Shown piece after piece: positions 29,237 through 37,783 of a stretch of 64,000 nt of DNA (position 1 is the first letter of the stretch; each line of letters begins with the position of its first letter). The stretch is taken from contig OZ024894.1 in NCBI GenBank assembly GCA_964017195.1, positions 611,501 through 675,500 on the forward strand. Direction: 5' to 3'. The notes beneath the pieces are model-generated. The model saw nothing but the letters and a program-made list of their open reading frames with translations, searched no databases and was not told where the DNA came from. The stretch comes from Siderastrea radians (Eukaryota; Cnidaria; Anthozoa; Scleractinia; Rhizangiidae). The translations under genes and the position numbers were made by a program.

Positions 29237-30001
29237 TTAACCGTTATTTTTTTTTTCTCTCAAAATTAGAGAAAATGATGTATCCGCGTCGTTTAAATCA
29301 ATAATTCTTCGTTTTCCATCTGTAATGTAAATTCGCAAAGAGTGTATCATATACTTATTCACTGGATAATATTGAACTCTCAATGGCTCCTTGGTGAAAG
29401 CATAAGATGGTTGTAAATCATTTGTTCCAAATGTGTAAATAATATCCGTTTCATGTTCATCAACAAGACTCTCCGAAATGAGATCACAATGTATGTTCAA
29501 AATCTCTGTATCTTGGCTTAGATTTGGTGTGTAGTCACCATTACTTGAACTGGTTAAAATTTGTTTGTTGAAGCCAATCAGATCACCAAAATTTGTTGTT
29601 GTCAGATCCAACTGGTAGTTTGTTGCCAGTTTCACTGTTGTTTTGAAAGTCGTGTTGTTGAAAATCAATGTAATTGGATAAGTGGTCCCACTTGAAGTTG
29701 TTATTTTTGTCTGTTGCTTGATAAAATCTTTGAAACTGACGTAATTCCATGTGCCCGGTGGGAATATTATATCTTTCCAATTTTTTCCACCATCAGATGA
29801 GTATTTTATTTTTTGGTTGTTCAACTTTGATGTGATATTGAACCATGTGAAAGACATGGATATAATTCGACTTAAACCGAGTTCATATTGCCTGTTTGGA
29901 TCAAGTATTATTGGTTGATTATATGTGATTGTAAAATCGCTTGGCTTATTATTTGTTTGTTTCTTGACGTTGTGAGAGGATAATACCAATGTTGTTTTCA
30001 T
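29237..30001 (-). CDS. Penton-like minor capsid protein (single jelly-roll), 254 aa
   Basis: A beta-rich protein with the features of Polinton minor capsids: an N-terminal strand (FTITYNQPIILDPN), YELGLSRIISMSFTWFNI, a central FPPGTWNYVSFKDF, LIGFNK, a conserved ILNIHCDLI and a C-terminal SLRIYITDGKRRIIDLND. Predicted to form the capsid vertices together with the major capsid protein. Length is typical. Confidence 0.85.
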   Translation of the reverse strand: MKTTLVLSSHNVKKQTNNKPSDFTITYNQPIILDPNRQYELGLSRIISMSFTWFNITSKLNNQKIKYSSDGGKNWKDIIFPPGTWNYVSFKDFIKQQTKITTSSGTTYPITLIFNNTTFKTTVKLATNYQLDLTTTNFGDLIGFNKQILTSSSNGDYTPNLSQDTEILNIHCDLISESLVDEHETDIIYTFGTNDLQPSYAFTKEPLRVQYYPVNKYMIHSLRIYITDGKRRIIDLNDADTSFSLILREKKNNG

Positions 30002-30009
30002 TTATTCAT

Positions 30010-30996
30010 TCACATGAAAAAGTTTTTATAAATTTTGTTATATTTATCCTTGCTGATTATGTAATTTCTCAACAAAATATCGAGAATAGCAACACCTGTG
30101 TTTCTGAGTTCAATGCTATTATTGCCGGCATCAATCGATCCGACTATCAATCCCAATTTTTTAACAGCTTCTTTAGGATTGATAAAAACAGCACTTACAT
30201 TTCCACCTCGCTTTGTTGTTTTTCTTTTGAGACCAGAGCCTTTGATACTCTTCAACTTATTTTTGTTGAAATTTATATAATCGTTGAGAACTTTTCGAGC
30301 GTCGTCGATGACCTTTTTTCTGAATTGTGCTTCAGATTGGCTTATCAAACCTTTATTCAACTGCTTTGTAATATGTGTTTTATAACCTGGAAGTTGTTGT
30401 CTTTTCTTGACTGCATTTTCTATTTTCTTTGACAAGAAAGAATGTCTTGTTTTTTCTGTCATATCTTCTCTTTCGAGTTGTGCCTCAATGTCATCATAGT
30501 TGGCCAATCCAAGTTCATCTAAAGTCTCATTTATTCTATCTTCTTCAAAAATCTCATAATCTGGAACTTCATATTCTGGAGGGTCTTCAAGTTGTTGCAT
30601 ATACTCAGGATTGACATATATTTTCTTTTTTCCTGTTTCCAAATCTTTGAGAACCTCTTCATAAGAGGGTGGTTTTGGAACAAGCTGTTTTGCAGTTTGT
30701 GGTTGAACCCCTTCATCAAACAAATCTTCAAGATTGTAATCTAGTATTCCTTCATCTTCAATATTGATACCATAATCTGGAACCTCTGCTTTTTTCCTTT
30801 GCAACCGTCTTTTAATAGGTTGAGGTTGCGTCAACTCCTTTAAACCGGATGTTATCGGTTTGAAAAGCTTCTCTGCTTCAACGTCACTCATTGTATCAGT
30901 TATTTTCTTTTGTTTAAGCGTTTCCCTGATAGTATTGACATCTTGACCTATTTTTGATTTTTTTTCAGCCATTTCTTTCCACTTGAGGAGACTCAT
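30010..30996 (-). CDS. PPxY-containing Polinton virion/scaffold protein, 328 aa
   Basis: Acidic central region with two PPxY motifs (KPPSYEEV near 108-115 and DPPEYEVP near 138-145). This late-domain type can recruit WW-domain ubiquitin ligases in budding viruses, but that role here is inference. The C-terminus carries the conserved VGSIDAGNNSIELRN then LLRNYIISKDKYNKIYKNF, a Polinton family signature. A basic segment (GSGLKRKTTKRGG) lies before it. It is the first gene of the leftward virion cluster, divergent from the ATPase. Confidence 0.75.
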   Translation of the reverse strand: MSLLKWKEMAEKKSKIGQDVNTIRETLKQKKITDTMSDVEAEKLFKPITSGLKELTQPQPIKRRLQRKKAEVPDYGINIEDEGILDYNLEDLFDEGVQPQTAKQLVPKPPSYEEVLKDLETGKKKIYVNPEYMQQLEDPPEYEVPDYEIFEEDRINETLDELGLANYDDIEAQLEREDMTEKTRHSFLSKKIENAVKKRQQLPGYKTHITKQLNKGLISQSEAQFRKKVIDDARKVLNDYINFNKNKLKSIKGSGLKRKTTKRGGNVSAVFINPKEAVKKLGLIVGSIDAGNNSIELRNTGVAILDILLRNYIISKDKYNKIYKNFFM

Positions 30997-31034
30997 TTTA
31001 TTTAATCGAAATATTATTTTGGATAAAAAAAAAC

Positions 31035-31089
31035 TCGCATAGCGTGTCGTATAGCGTGTCGCATAGCGTGTCGCATAGCGTGTCGCATA
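31035..31089. promoter_or_regulatory. Four tandem 12-bp repeats in the divergent promoter region
   Basis: TCGCATAGCGTG is repeated four times (second copy TCGTATAGCGTG), plus a partial fifth, midway between the PPxY gene (-) and the ATPase gene (+). Position between two divergent gene blocks suggests an operator or enhancer. No sequence like it is seen elsewhere in the element. Confidence 0.6.
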
Positions 31090-31126
31090 AAATTATTTAG
31101 AAAAAATTCTGTTGTGAATTAATAAA

Positions 31127-31771
31127 ATGGAAATACCAAACTATGATGTGAAAGGTGATGAAGACAGTAATTTCACCCAATTATATCCTTATATGCCAGA
31201 TAGATGCTTCAGAATGTTAATCTGCGCTCCGAGTGGGAGTGGTAAAACCAATCTTTTACTTCACATGATAAACAAACCCCTATTATTTTTTGATAAGATT
31301 TATCTATATGCTAAAAACTTACAGCAAAACAAGTATCAATATTTGTTGAAAAAATTTAAAACTCTTTCGAAAAAATATGGTTATAATATCATTGAAGCTA
31401 GCAACGGTGAGATAATTCCTTTACCTGACATGGATGATGGAAACCAAAAGTTAATCATTTTCGATGATTACTTGAACACTGGAACCAAAAATGATCAAGA
31501 GATACGAAACTATTTCACAAACTCTCGAAATAAAAATTGCAGCTGTATCTATCTGTCTCAGTCTTTTTACAATACAGACAAAACCATCAGATTAAACTGT
31601 TCCCATCACTGTATTTTCGATTTTCCAAGCAAGAATGAACAGAGTAGAATATGTCAAGAATTGAACGTCAAGAAAGACGACTATCTCTTGGCAACAAATG
31701 AACCGTACACTTTTCTGTATGTTGATAAGCCACGAAAATTCAACGCAAAAAATTTCACTAAAATAATCTGA
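31127..31771 (+). CDS. Genome-packaging ATPase (FtsK/HerA-type), 214 aa
   Basis: Walker A APSGSGKT at 34-41 follows RMLIC. Walker B LIIFDD at 109-114 precedes a sensor-like YLSQSFYNTDKTIR. These are the features of the A32-like packaging ATPase of Polintons and related viruses, which pumps DNA into capsids. Length is normal. It heads the rightward gene block, followed 11 bp later by the fibre-like gene. Confidence 0.93.
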   Translation: MEIPNYDVKGDEDSNFTQLYPYMPDRCFRMLICAPSGSGKTNLLLHMINKPLLFFDKIYLYAKNLQQNKYQYLLKKFKTLSKKYGYNIIEASNGEIIPLPDMDDGNQKLIIFDDYLNTGTKNDQEIRNYFTNSRNKNCSCIYLSQSFYNTDKTIRLNCSHHCIFDFPSKNEQSRICQELNVKKDDYLLATNEPYTFLYVDKPRKFNAKNFTKII

Positions 31772-31782
31772 ATAGTTAATAA

Positions 31783-34023
31783 ATGAGTTTCTACAACGGA
31801 GTATTGAATTTTAATCATTTTATGAATTCTAGAGGTCTCAGAGGTTTACCTGGTATTGGATTTAAATTAGATGTTAATAATGATTATGATATGCAGAATA
31901 AAAAATTAGTAAATGTAAGACAAGGAACCAATAATAATGATGTGGTTACAAAAAGCCAGTTAGATAGTGAAATAGCTAAGATTCCAAGTGCGGATACAAC
32001 TCAGTTTGTAAAAAAGACAGGAGCAACTATGAACGGAGATCTAATTTTACAACCACAGCCGTACCCAATTCATGGAAACACGAATAAAGCCATCTCTTAT
32101 AATACAGCTCGGAATATATTCTTGAGTAAAAAAGAAGGCGGGTCTATGCTACAATCTTTAGACATGAACAACCATTTCATAACAAATATCAAAGACCCAG
32201 TTAATTCAGACCATGGAGTAAATAAAAAATATGTCGATAATCAGCTTGTGAAAAAATTAGATAAGGACACTACTATCGATATGAAGAATAAATTAATTGT
32301 AAATCTTAATCTTCCAACTAACAAAAGAGACGCAGCATGTGTCGAGTTTGTTAACTACAGGCTTAGTGAAACACAAAAAAATTATCTCAAACTTGATGGC
32401 ACAATAAGTATGTCGGGGGACTTGAATTTAAATAACAATAAAATTGTTAACTTACAAACCGATTCAAAAAATTCAAAATCCGCAGTCAATGTTGAGTTAA
32501 TGGAAAATGAAATAACAGATTTGAGAAATCTTGTCACTCAAAAAATTCATGAATCTCAGATTATTAATTCAGGACAAAAAAAAGACGCCTTCAGATACTT
32601 GATGGAAAACGACGACGAATCTTCAAGTGAATCAAATATCCAGGTTTTGGGTATTGTTAATTTTTCCAATTCTCCACATCAAATTAATAAAAAAGCTTAC
32701 CAACTTAAACTCCTGTTTCAAAAAAGCTCACCAAACCAGTACCAATCACGCCTCGGTTTTAACCTTTATAAACTTCCAGTCGGTTACTATACTTTTGTAG
32801 TTGAATGGTTTCCGCCGGAAATGAGTGAGTTGAGTGTGGCAGTACAAGGCACAACGATTTCAATTTCTAATTATGCAACAAAAACATTCGGAAACTATAC
32901 CAAAACAGTTGTCAATTTTCACCGATGGGGTAGCTCACCTCCACAATTCATTTATCTCGATCTACAAGGTACAGTTACTTTTCCATCACTTTTAACAATT
33001 GGACATCTTATTGTTTATGGTGTAAAAGAAACAATTTCAAACGTTGACCCAAGTGTTTATGACACCGCTTTTGCTATTGAGAATGGTAAGATGGTGATGG
33101 AAACGAAACTTGATATGAAAAATCATAAAATAATCAATTTAGACGATCCATTAAATGAAGGTGATGCCTGCAATAAACGTTCTTTGAATATTGTGGAAAG
33201 AAAATTTAATAATTTATCAGAAACTTTATTCTGGGAAAGTTATCAACTAGCTGATTGCTTATATAAGATAGAGCGAGGTACTCCAACTGAGGTTACTTTT
33301 GACAATTCGACTAGAGAAGTATCACATCTTTTTGATCAATCTCTTAAAGAAAATGATTCTACACAAACAAGAAAAGTAAATAGACCAATTTTATGTACAA
33401 AAGCCGAAAAAAACAATTATCGATATTATTTAAAATTCAATGGAAATAAGCGAATGTTGTCAAACATAAATTTAAATCCTGCTTCTGGACAAGCTGATAT
33501 AGTTAATGTTTTCATTGTTTATCGATTGAATTCATACACAAGATCTTATTTCATTCGTAATGGACTTTTTGGACATGATAATGGGGGCTTCGATAAATTT
33601 GTTGCATTCTCGCCAAATGGTGAGTTAGTTATAAGTGGAACACCAAATCAACATATTGTCATCGGACAAAAAGCTTTCAATGGTAAGAATGCTAAAGCAC
33701 CATATCAATCAAAAGCTAATGCGGGTGAACTGAATAAATGGATCTGTTTATCAATTCACTGGGATGTACCTGGTGGTAACAACGCTTCTGAAACATGGTG
33801 TAACGGTAAAAAATTAGCTAATTTTACAGCAAGAACATCAGCTGGAAGTAAAACCATGACATTTGGAGATTTGAATCCATCTGGTATTGCAGGCTTGAAA
33901 GGTGATATAGCTTTTTATTGTCTTTACAAAGGCAAAAATCTTACTGAATCCAATATCAAACTACATCATCGGGTACTTTGCGAATGGTATGCTGTTGATC
34001 ACGATCCGATTTCACTGAATTAA
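31783..34023 (+). CDS. Fibre-like protein with tail-fibre repeats and LamG-like C-terminal domain, 746 aa
   Basis: The N-terminus has a very short collagen-like stretch (GLRGLPGIGF). Next come repeats of the phage tail-fibre type, each 'D-M/L-N-x-H/N-K/F-I-x-N-L..P...DA.N..YV': near residues 37-60, 131-160, 166-200, 218-245 and 447-470. A separate beta-rich region spans about 290-430. The last ~200 residues look like a LamG/concanavalin fold (LFGHDNGGFDKFVAFSP, ELNKWICLSIHWD, ETWCNGKKL, LKGDIAFYCLY). A trimeric surface or attachment role is inferred from this architecture. Confidence 0.7.
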   Translation: MSFYNGVLNFNHFMNSRGLRGLPGIGFKLDVNNDYDMQNKKLVNVRQGTNNNDVVTKSQLDSEIAKIPSADTTQFVKKTGATMNGDLILQPQPYPIHGNTNKAISYNTARNIFLSKKEGGSMLQSLDMNNHFITNIKDPVNSDHGVNKKYVDNQLVKKLDKDTTIDMKNKLIVNLNLPTNKRDAACVEFVNYRLSETQKNYLKLDGTISMSGDLNLNNNKIVNLQTDSKNSKSAVNVELMENEITDLRNLVTQKIHESQIINSGQKKDAFRYLMENDDESSSESNIQVLGIVNFSNSPHQINKKAYQLKLLFQKSSPNQYQSRLGFNLYKLPVGYYTFVVEWFPPEMSELSVAVQGTTISISNYATKTFGNYTKTVVNFHRWGSSPPQFIYLDLQGTVTFPSLLTIGHLIVYGVKETISNVDPSVYDTAFAIENGKMVMETKLDMKNHKIINLDDPLNEGDACNKRSLNIVERKFNNLSETLFWESYQLADCLYKIERGTPTEVTFDNSTREVSHLFDQSLKENDSTQTRKVNRPILCTKAEKNNYRYYLKFNGNKRMLSNINLNPASGQADIVNVFIVYRLNSYTRSYFIRNGLFGHDNGGFDKFVAFSPNGELVISGTPNQHIVIGQKAFNGKNAKAPYQSKANAGELNKWICLSIHWDVPGGNNASETWCNGKKLANFTARTSAGSKTMTFGDLNPSGIAGLKGDIAFYCLYKGKNLTESNIKLHHRVLCEWYAVDHDPISLN

Positions 34024-34041
34024 AATAACCATATAATATAA

Positions 34042-34533
34042 ATGGATAGACGTGAAAGCATATTCAATTGGAACCATGTTTCAGAAAAATTAGTGGAAAA
34101 TCAAATATCTGAGTTGAAAGCATTGTACAAATTTTATCATAAGAAATACTGGCTTGCCAAAATAACCTTTAAATACTTCAAAAAGGCAGAACTTGCATGT
34201 AATATTGGATCCGCTTTATTGGTAGTTACCGGAACAGTAGTTGGTGGCGTTACATTGAATCCTATTCCTCTTGGAGTGATATCTGGCGCTGGTCTCTTGC
34301 TAAAAACATATTCAGAGGCTAAAAATTACAAAAGGAAGATTGAGATGTCTAAATTCGCCTATACATCTTATTCAAAGGTTTTAACAGATTTACGGTCGTT
34401 TATGAGAGGACTGAAGTATGATGAAAAAGAATTTCTTGATTATGTCAAAGTTGTAGATGAAATAATTATTGATATGTGTCCATTAACTGACAAATTTGAA
34501 AAGAAATACAACAAGGTATTCATCCAAGAATAG
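34042..34533 (+). CDS. Two-helix membrane protein of Polintons, 163 aa
   Basis: Two adjacent hydrophobic segments separated by a short turn (ACNIGSALLVVTGTVVGGV and PIPLGVISGAGLLL, about residues 52-88) are flanked by charged helices (SEAKNYKRKIEMSKFAY; LRSFMRGLKYDEKEF). Such a hairpin membrane protein recurs in this place in invertebrate Polintons. Function unknown: an internal membrane or host-membrane role is possible. Confidence 0.65.
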   Translation: MDRRESIFNWNHVSEKLVENQISELKALYKFYHKKYWLAKITFKYFKKAELACNIGSALLVVTGTVVGGVTLNPIPLGVISGAGLLLKTYSEAKNYKRKIEMSKFAYTSYSKVLTDLRSFMRGLKYDEKEFLDYVKVVDEIIIDMCPLTDKFEKKYNKVFIQE

Positions 34534-34809
34534 ATCTCATTTTTTCCGTTCACTGCAAACTTTACTTCAAATACATGACCCATCGGGGAAGCCTCTATGG
34601 TTTTCAAAACAAAAAACTGTCTAACGCGTTAGACGGACAATTGAAAAACTTCAAATACAAGTTCATCTAATATTGCATGACAATTTGATGACTCATTTCC
34701 TCGGGAAAGTCCCTGCGGTTTTCAAGACAAAAGAACTGTCTAACGCGTTAGACAGACAATTGAAAAACTTAATGACTCATTTCCTCTTGAAAGTCCCTGT
34801 GGACTAATT
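34534..34809. promoter_or_regulatory. Paired palindromes next to the right TIR
   Basis: A 119-bp unit occurs about twice. Each copy contains the perfect palindrome GTCTAACGCGTTAGAC (34619-34634 and 34738-34753) preceded by TTTTCAA and followed by GACAATTGAAAAACTT. The unit also shares ACTCATTTCCTC..GAAAGTCCCTG. It could be a terminator, replication or packaging element. No ORF is supported here. Confidence 0.5.
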
Positions 34810-35212
34810 TCACTCAGCTGCTTCGACGACAAAAGATATATTCATAAAAATGGCGTGACAAGTTATGCTTACGGTCACTTAAGACTTTGAATATTTTTCG
34901 GTTAAATTTTATATGAAATTTTGGATATATTCATATAAAATAGCGTGACAAGTTAGGCGAAATCTTGGCAACCCCGTTTTGTTAATTTGCCACCGCGTTC
35001 GTGTCTGAAATTGTGGGTATATTTGACTGATGGGCTCCGACTGGTTTGGGTATATTTCGCTAAAGATTTTGCCGGCTGAATTTGACTGGAAATAATTTCT
35101 GTTTAATTTGACAGAAAATTTGACTGATGTTTGAATTTGACTGGAAATAATTTCTGTTTAATTTGACAGAAAATTTGACTGATGTGCTGATACCCCCATT
35201 TCTTAAACTACT
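34810..35212 (-). repeat. Polinton right terminal inverted repeat (403 bp)
   Basis: Reverse complement of 19409-19811. It carries a stray copy of the coding sequence for the last 26 residues of PolB on the + strand at its inner edge (34810-34890), with no promoter or rest of gene. Confidence 0.95.
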
Positions 35213-35218
35213 TTGACG
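35213..35218 (+). repeat. Polinton target-site duplication, right (TTGACG)
   Basis: Identical to 19403-19408. Confidence 0.95.
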
Positions 35219-36797
35219 GTTTTGGGAACGATAAATCCCGTTGAAAGTGCGCCACGGGGAAAATTCCACCAGCGACAGATTTGTGGATAAACAACGACCT
35301 TTCTACGTCGTTCGCACTGCCGAATTCCTATTTTGAGAGACGTAAATAGCCAATTTACTGAGCAGTTCTACGGCAAGACTACGCGCGGACCGGGCTGCCC
35401 TGCAACGGACTCCAACCGTCAAGTGGCAAATTCAAACCAACGCGGGGCAGGCACAGTGAAATTTAACCAACCGACAAACGTCATTTGAAGCCTAAGTGAA
35501 ATGGGCACAGTAAGATTTGTCGCTTCTCAAATTGCGGCTCCAGGAGTTTTAAAAGTGTCGGTAATTAACCCCAACGAAAGTGAATATTCTTTCCAAGCCG
35601 TCGTTACTCAAATTTGCGCAGTCACTTAAAAAAAAACTGCTGTGTTTGTAATGAACGAGACAGGCTTAGAATAAAGCAGAAGTCAAATGTAAAAGTAGCT
35701 GCAGCTAAGCTGAAGCCTTGCAAACAGAGATTTTTACCGAGTTTATTAATAGGTCTGTAACAAGGGAGAAAGTACAAACGCAATTACAACTGAGTTGGTT
35801 GCTTATTTTTGTATGTGCTCGTTCAGTTTCTTCTATTTTAGATTTACAGCGATTCAGGAATCTACACTTTTTTCGTAGTAGTCCGTCGTGAAGTATTTAT
35901 GAAGCATTTGTTTGTGATTCCTCGGATATAAAGCAAAGGTCGTCTGCCATCTCGTTAAATGTTGGGGTTAACTACCGACACTTTGAAAACTCCTGGAGCT
36001 GCAATTTGAGAAGCGACAAATCTTACTGTGTCCATTGCACTTAGGCTTCAAATTGACGTTTGTCAGTTGTTTAAATTTCACTGTGCCTGCCCCGCGTTGG
36101 TTTGAATTTGCCACTTGACGGTTGGAGTCCGTTGCAGGGCAGCCCGGTCCGCGCGTAGTCTTGCCGTAGAACTGCTCAGTAAATTGGCTATTTACGTCAC
36201 TCAAAATAGGAATTCGGCAGTGCGAACGACGTAGAAAGGTCGTTGTTTATCCACAAATCTGTCGCTGGTGGAATTTTCCCCGTGGCGCACTTTCAACGGG
36301 ATTTATCGTCCCCAAAACCGTCAACGGTCAGGAGACGGCTTCCAACCTTCGCTTCGCTTCTCTCTTGGCTTCTCAGGGTGGAAAAGCGACTCGCTCAGAG
36401 AGGTGTTTTATTGATCCTTCGAGGCCTAAACCGCTGTAAAAACGCTGGGAAACACATGAATGAGCCAAAGGTGAGTTAAAAAGACAACTTTATTTTACAT
36501 TAAGCACATTTTTAGCGCGCGTTATATATTCCATATAAACTCTTATATTCGTGTACTGCTGGGGCTGAAAAGTTGACCCGCTTGTAAAATATTAAATACC
36601 CTTAATGAAAGAGTTGGGGGGGATATACTACGAAAATACAAGAAAACGAGGACGGTGAGTTTCGTAAACGATTTTGTTTCGGTTTTAGAAGTGCAAGTAA
36701 GATTTCCCATACAAACTCTTATAATCGTCGACAAGAGAGTTGGAGTACTGTGTTGGAAAGCCTAAGATAGTGAGCTTTGGGCTACCTGTGGTTTGTG

Positions 36798-37612
36798 TTA
36801 TTGAAATATAAAAATGACCTCAAATTAATAGCTGAGTATATCTTTTGCAAGAGCTAGGGACCAGCATGTTTATTACGTTCTTGTGCCGTCACTCATTTGT
36901 TCTTCGTGAATGGACCGTTTATAGGTCCGTTTATCAGTCCTCTTGCCCTCTATTAGAATATTATAACTGACTCATGATTTTTTTAGAATATCTCCTTGCA
37001 TTTTTTTTGCTGAGTAACCTCGAATTAGCGTGTAAATCAGGGGTCTGTTCTTGGTTTTAACCCTCGGACGTACAAGCAAAGTCACACCCCCACCTTGGTA
37101 CAAGGAGAGAGGGGAGGGGGGTTGATTGAGCCACTTCCCTGGGTTTTTACTGCGTTTCAATATTTTGGAGAGATTTTGGCTTTGGTAGAAAGCCTTTGAT
37201 GTACTCTACAAGACGAGGTATATATTATGGGTTGGGGCGCTACTGGGGGCGTGTGACCTCATCCAAGATGGCAGCCATATTTTCCGTCATCTTGGATTTT
37301 ACCAAAAATTGCAAAAAAAATGGCGGAAACTGAAAATTGTTGATGCTATTCATGTAAAATATGACATAATTAAACACTTTGCTGCTTTTTGTGTACAATT
37401 TCTACTTTTTTCACCTAAAAAGGCGAAAAATACAGTTTTAAACAAAAATGGCTTGACCACCTGCTACTTATGACGTCGTAACTCGTAACCATAGCAATCT
37501 ATACTCACCAAACTAGCGTCAAAATGTGTCTAAGGAATATGCCTACACCTACTGAAAACAGCAGGTGTTGATGAAAAATCGTCTTGGAGAAATTCAAGGA
37601 AAACCTTATGGG
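36798..37612 (+). repeat. Duplicated intron segment after D8C exon 6 (resumed)
   Basis: Continues the sequence interrupted at 18938 and matches 14327-15135 (for example GAGCTAGGGACCAGCATGTT and ATGACGTCGTAACTCGTAACC). No exon seen. Confidence 0.85.
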
Positions 37613-37783
37613 GGAGGGTGGCATCCACCCCCCCGCCCTTGTACGCCCGAGGGATAATTAATACTACTAAACCACACCTCATTTAGTTAAATTATATCCA
37701 ACTAATCGAGACACTGAAGTCATTAGGTTTCACCGAAGAATTCGTTTACCAAATTCCAAGATAAAAAATCTATGTCATCATCA

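Larger units (their letters stand above)
19409..35212. mobile_element. Complete Polinton/Maverick (adintovirus-like) element, 15.8 kb
   Basis: Terminal inverted repeats begin AGTAGTTTAAG, and the 6-bp duplication is perfect. The element carries the full Polinton core: pPolB, rve integrase, adenoviral-type protease, FtsK/HerA-type packaging ATPase, double-jelly-roll major capsid and penton-like minor capsid, plus accessory virion proteins. All main frames are open. Integrase is near PolB, and both read on the - strand with most virion genes. ATPase, fibre and membrane genes are on the + strand. The combination predicts a virus-like self-synthesising transposon able to form particles in principle. 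It is an endogenous copy; activity is not shown. Confidence 0.97.
18939..36790. mobile_element. ~2.04-kb foldback element, split by the Polinton
   Basis: After removing the Polinton and one copy of its target duplication, 18939-19408 joins 35219-36790. The left arm (18939-19408 plus 35219-35574, about 826 bp) is the reverse complement of the right arm (35961-36790) at high identity, around a loop of about 390 bp. Ends read CACAGGTAACCCAAGCTCAC and its near-complement. GTTTGTG is duplicated at 18932-18938 and 36791-36797, with a single copy at the empty site 14320-14326. No transposase is seen, and the superfamily is uncertain. Confidence 0.85.

Noticed and set aside
34827..34890. Separate short gene on the + strand ending like PolB
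   Set aside because: It is the TIR copy of the PolB 3' end, with no start or promoter.
19731..35212. Bacteriophage contamination, suggested by pPolB and tail-fibre-like repeats
   Set aside because: Polinton gene set, TIR start AGT, 6-bp duplication and insertion in a host repeat show it is an integrated eukaryotic element.
35060..35269. 69-aa open frame across the right TIR boundary
   Set aside because: Lies over the 55-bp TIR repeats and host flank; no conservation expected.
35968..36479. Open frames in the foldback right arm
   Set aside because: Sequence is one arm of a long inverted repeat; frames are short and differ from the other arm.
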